Origin: Melanocharis versteri
Lineage: Eukaryota; Chordata; Aves; Passeriformes; Melanocharitidae
Reading direction: 5' to 3'
Assembly: GCA_013397845.1 (NCBI GenBank)
Contig: VZTG01000482.1
Coordinates: forward strand, 878,454-942,453
DNA: 64,000 nt
The notes beneath the pieces are model-generated. The model did not search any database and had not been told where the DNA came from. It saw only the letters and a list, made by a program, of their open reading frames with translations. A program made the translations under genes and the position numbers. This document shows, piece by piece, positions 62,052 to 64,000 of the stretch. Numbering within the stretch: position 1 is the stretch's first letter; every line of letters begins with the position of its first letter.

Positions 62052-64000
62052 ATAAAAATAATTTTAACTTTAACTTTCTAAAACCTGATACCTCATGTTT
62101 TTAGGCCAAGATTTTCAAAACTACACAAGGAATTTGGATGTCTCAGTGTCCATCTGTGGATGCTCTAATTTTTTTTATAGCACAATATCCAACTATTGAG
62201 TCCCAAGGTTTCTATAGCAACCAAATTAAAGGTGAATCAATCCTTAAAGTGACATTATTAGAGTTGTTTACAAATATCCAGTTTAAAGAAGAACTAATTT
62301 AATAATTTATAAAGAGATATTTTGATTTTTTTCTGTTTAAGAATGCATTATGGATTAATAAGACAATAAGTATTCCTGAATGACCCCCTCTTGTGTCTTA
62401 AAATGCCGTATGACATTAAAAGAAATTAAAAGGTGTAGCAAAAAAAAAAAGGCAATGGGGCAAAATGGGAACTGCAAATGCTGCTGATTTTTAAGTTGTT
62501 GAATGTGATGTTTCTAGAATTCTGTTTCCTGTATCATATTGAATGCTAATGCATTGTTTAGACCATGAACTAGTTTTAGTGTAGGAGCTTAGAGATTCTG
62601 TACTCTTGAAACCATAATAGGAGCACACTGTAAATGTAAATAGTACATGTGGAGTTGTGGACATCTGTACAATGTTGATGAGGTGATGTCAGTTGCATGA
62701 ACCCATTCTAAATTAATTTTACGGTTTGCTTTGCATCTTCACCTTGGGATATGTGTGTCACATTTCAACGTGAGCTGTAAAAATGAAATTCACTGGAGTT
62801 TTGGATTCAGCTGGTTGTGCTTTCAGCTCCTTGGAATTCTTCAAGCCTGATTTTTCGTGTGATCAGAACAGAAGATTTGAAAGTGAATATAAAATATTGA
62901 AGTGTTGTAGATTTCACTGTAAATCCTACAAGTATGAAAATGTTTTCTTCTGGAGTGATGTTTCGTTACTGGGGAATATTGGTTCCCTTATGATATGGTA
63001 TTTTTGTTACTGTTCCCCTGGGAAAACAGTTCTAAAAAAATAGCTTCAAATAACAAGAGAGTTTATTTAAAAAAAAAAATTAGCTTTTTAAAATTTTCTA
63101 TGTATTCCACTAAACAAGGGTAAAACTAACTCAGCCTTTTAAGAGAATTAGTGAGGAGAAGATGCCATTTGTTTGAAAGACATTGGATATCTACATAACA
63201 TATTTATAAAAGACATTCTTCTAGACTGAATTCTGTCCAAGTTTTGTTTGCTTTTGTTTGAGATATCCTACTTTTTTTCTTGTAATAAACAATATAATTA
63301 ATGCTCTTAAAGTTTTCCTATATGGTGGAAATTACTCCAGTTTAGATCTACAGAGCAAGTATCTTCCTGTTCTGCAAATGCTTCCAGCATAATGCCGTGT
63401 ACACACATTCCCTGCATAATCCATTGCAGAGTTCAAGGCTGCTGAAAGGAAAATCACTGGTGATGTATGACTGAGTTTAATTTCATTTTCAGCCTTCTGC
63501 CCTACTGTAGTTTAATAGTTTACAGCAAATGAAAGTTGCTGTACAATACCTTACCAGCTGTTGCTCCATCAAGCACACAGTAACTTTTCAGATTTTTTTT
63601 TTCTTTGCATCAGTTGACAGTGTTAACCTCTGGCCATAAACCACTCACCTTTCCTTTCTTTGTTTCCTTAATGAGTTGGAAAACCACACTTTGAGGGGGA
63701 ACTAGAGAAGCATGAAATTTAACTTTTCTGAACTCACTTGCATAGCATTGATGCAATAAAATAAGCACGTATTTTCTTGGTAATTAATTTTCTGTATGTA
63801 GCAAAGAATGGAGAATTATCCTATTATCTGCTCTATTTGAGTAGGTCTATATACAGAGCTAGTGTATGAATTTATACAGATAATTTTTTAAATTAATTGT
63901 TCCAGACAGTACATCTGAGGTTCAGACAAAATATAACATATATGTTTTAGGGATCAGCAGTTTGTTTGAGAAATTGTCTGTGCCCCTATAAAGTTTTTTT
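62052..64000. other. Gene-free AT-rich stretch to window end
   Basis: No supported gene. A11 runs lie at 62440-62450 and 63069-63079. An 86-codon frame (62783-63043, +) has no recognisable domain. Confidence 0.7.

Overview
The window looks like AT-rich, gene-poor nuclear DNA from a bird. The best organism evidence is two antisense 3' ends of CR1 LINE retrotransposons (near 23.7 kb and 61.9 kb). The first carries the CATAGA-type terminal repeat followed by the GGGTTGGAAGGGACC block typical of avian CR1. SINEs, L1 and long satellites are not evident in 64 kb, which argues against a mammal. I cannot name the species or the locus.

No protein-coding gene can be supported. No open frame exceeds about 121 codons, none of the translations resembles a known cellular protein, and no run of exons with matching splice sites was found. 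The window is best read as intergenic DNA or the inside of a very long intron. Bacterial features such as operons, ribosome binding sites and CRISPR arrays are absent, as are recognisable tRNA, rRNA or miRNA genes.

Layout: 0-6.6 kb is featureless apart from a strong GC-rich hairpin at 2.37 kb. A small GC-rich patch with nine CpGs in 71 bp lies at 7.0 kb. Between 14.5 and 15.5 kb are a RUNX-type motif cluster, an adjacent pair of AP-1 sites and a GC-elevated, exon-like block. At 19.9-20.4 kb is a GC-rich segment with solo-LTR architecture: a 33-bp tandem duplication, a TATA-like box, and a poly-A signal about 90 bp later. A second GC-rich patch follows at 20.9-21.2 kb. The middle 40 kb holds CR1, low-complexity tracts (alternating CA/TG, G/T-rich, a C-free purine-rich tract) and three exon-like pieces with good donor sites on the + strand. 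A dense cluster of mirrored E-boxes sits at 46.3 kb. A decayed fragment that looks like a CR1/L2-type reverse transcriptase lies at 50.6-50.9 kb, a GC-rich patch with two adjacent hairpins at 54.9-55.15 kb, and the second CR1 end at 61.9 kb.

There are no genes here to describe as working together. The elements that might have function are candidate cis-regulatory clusters (14.57, 15.18, 39.96-40.09 and 46.31 kb) and possible non-coding transcript exons. All are inferences from short motifs and need conservation or expression data. I found no convincing sign of a new biological system.
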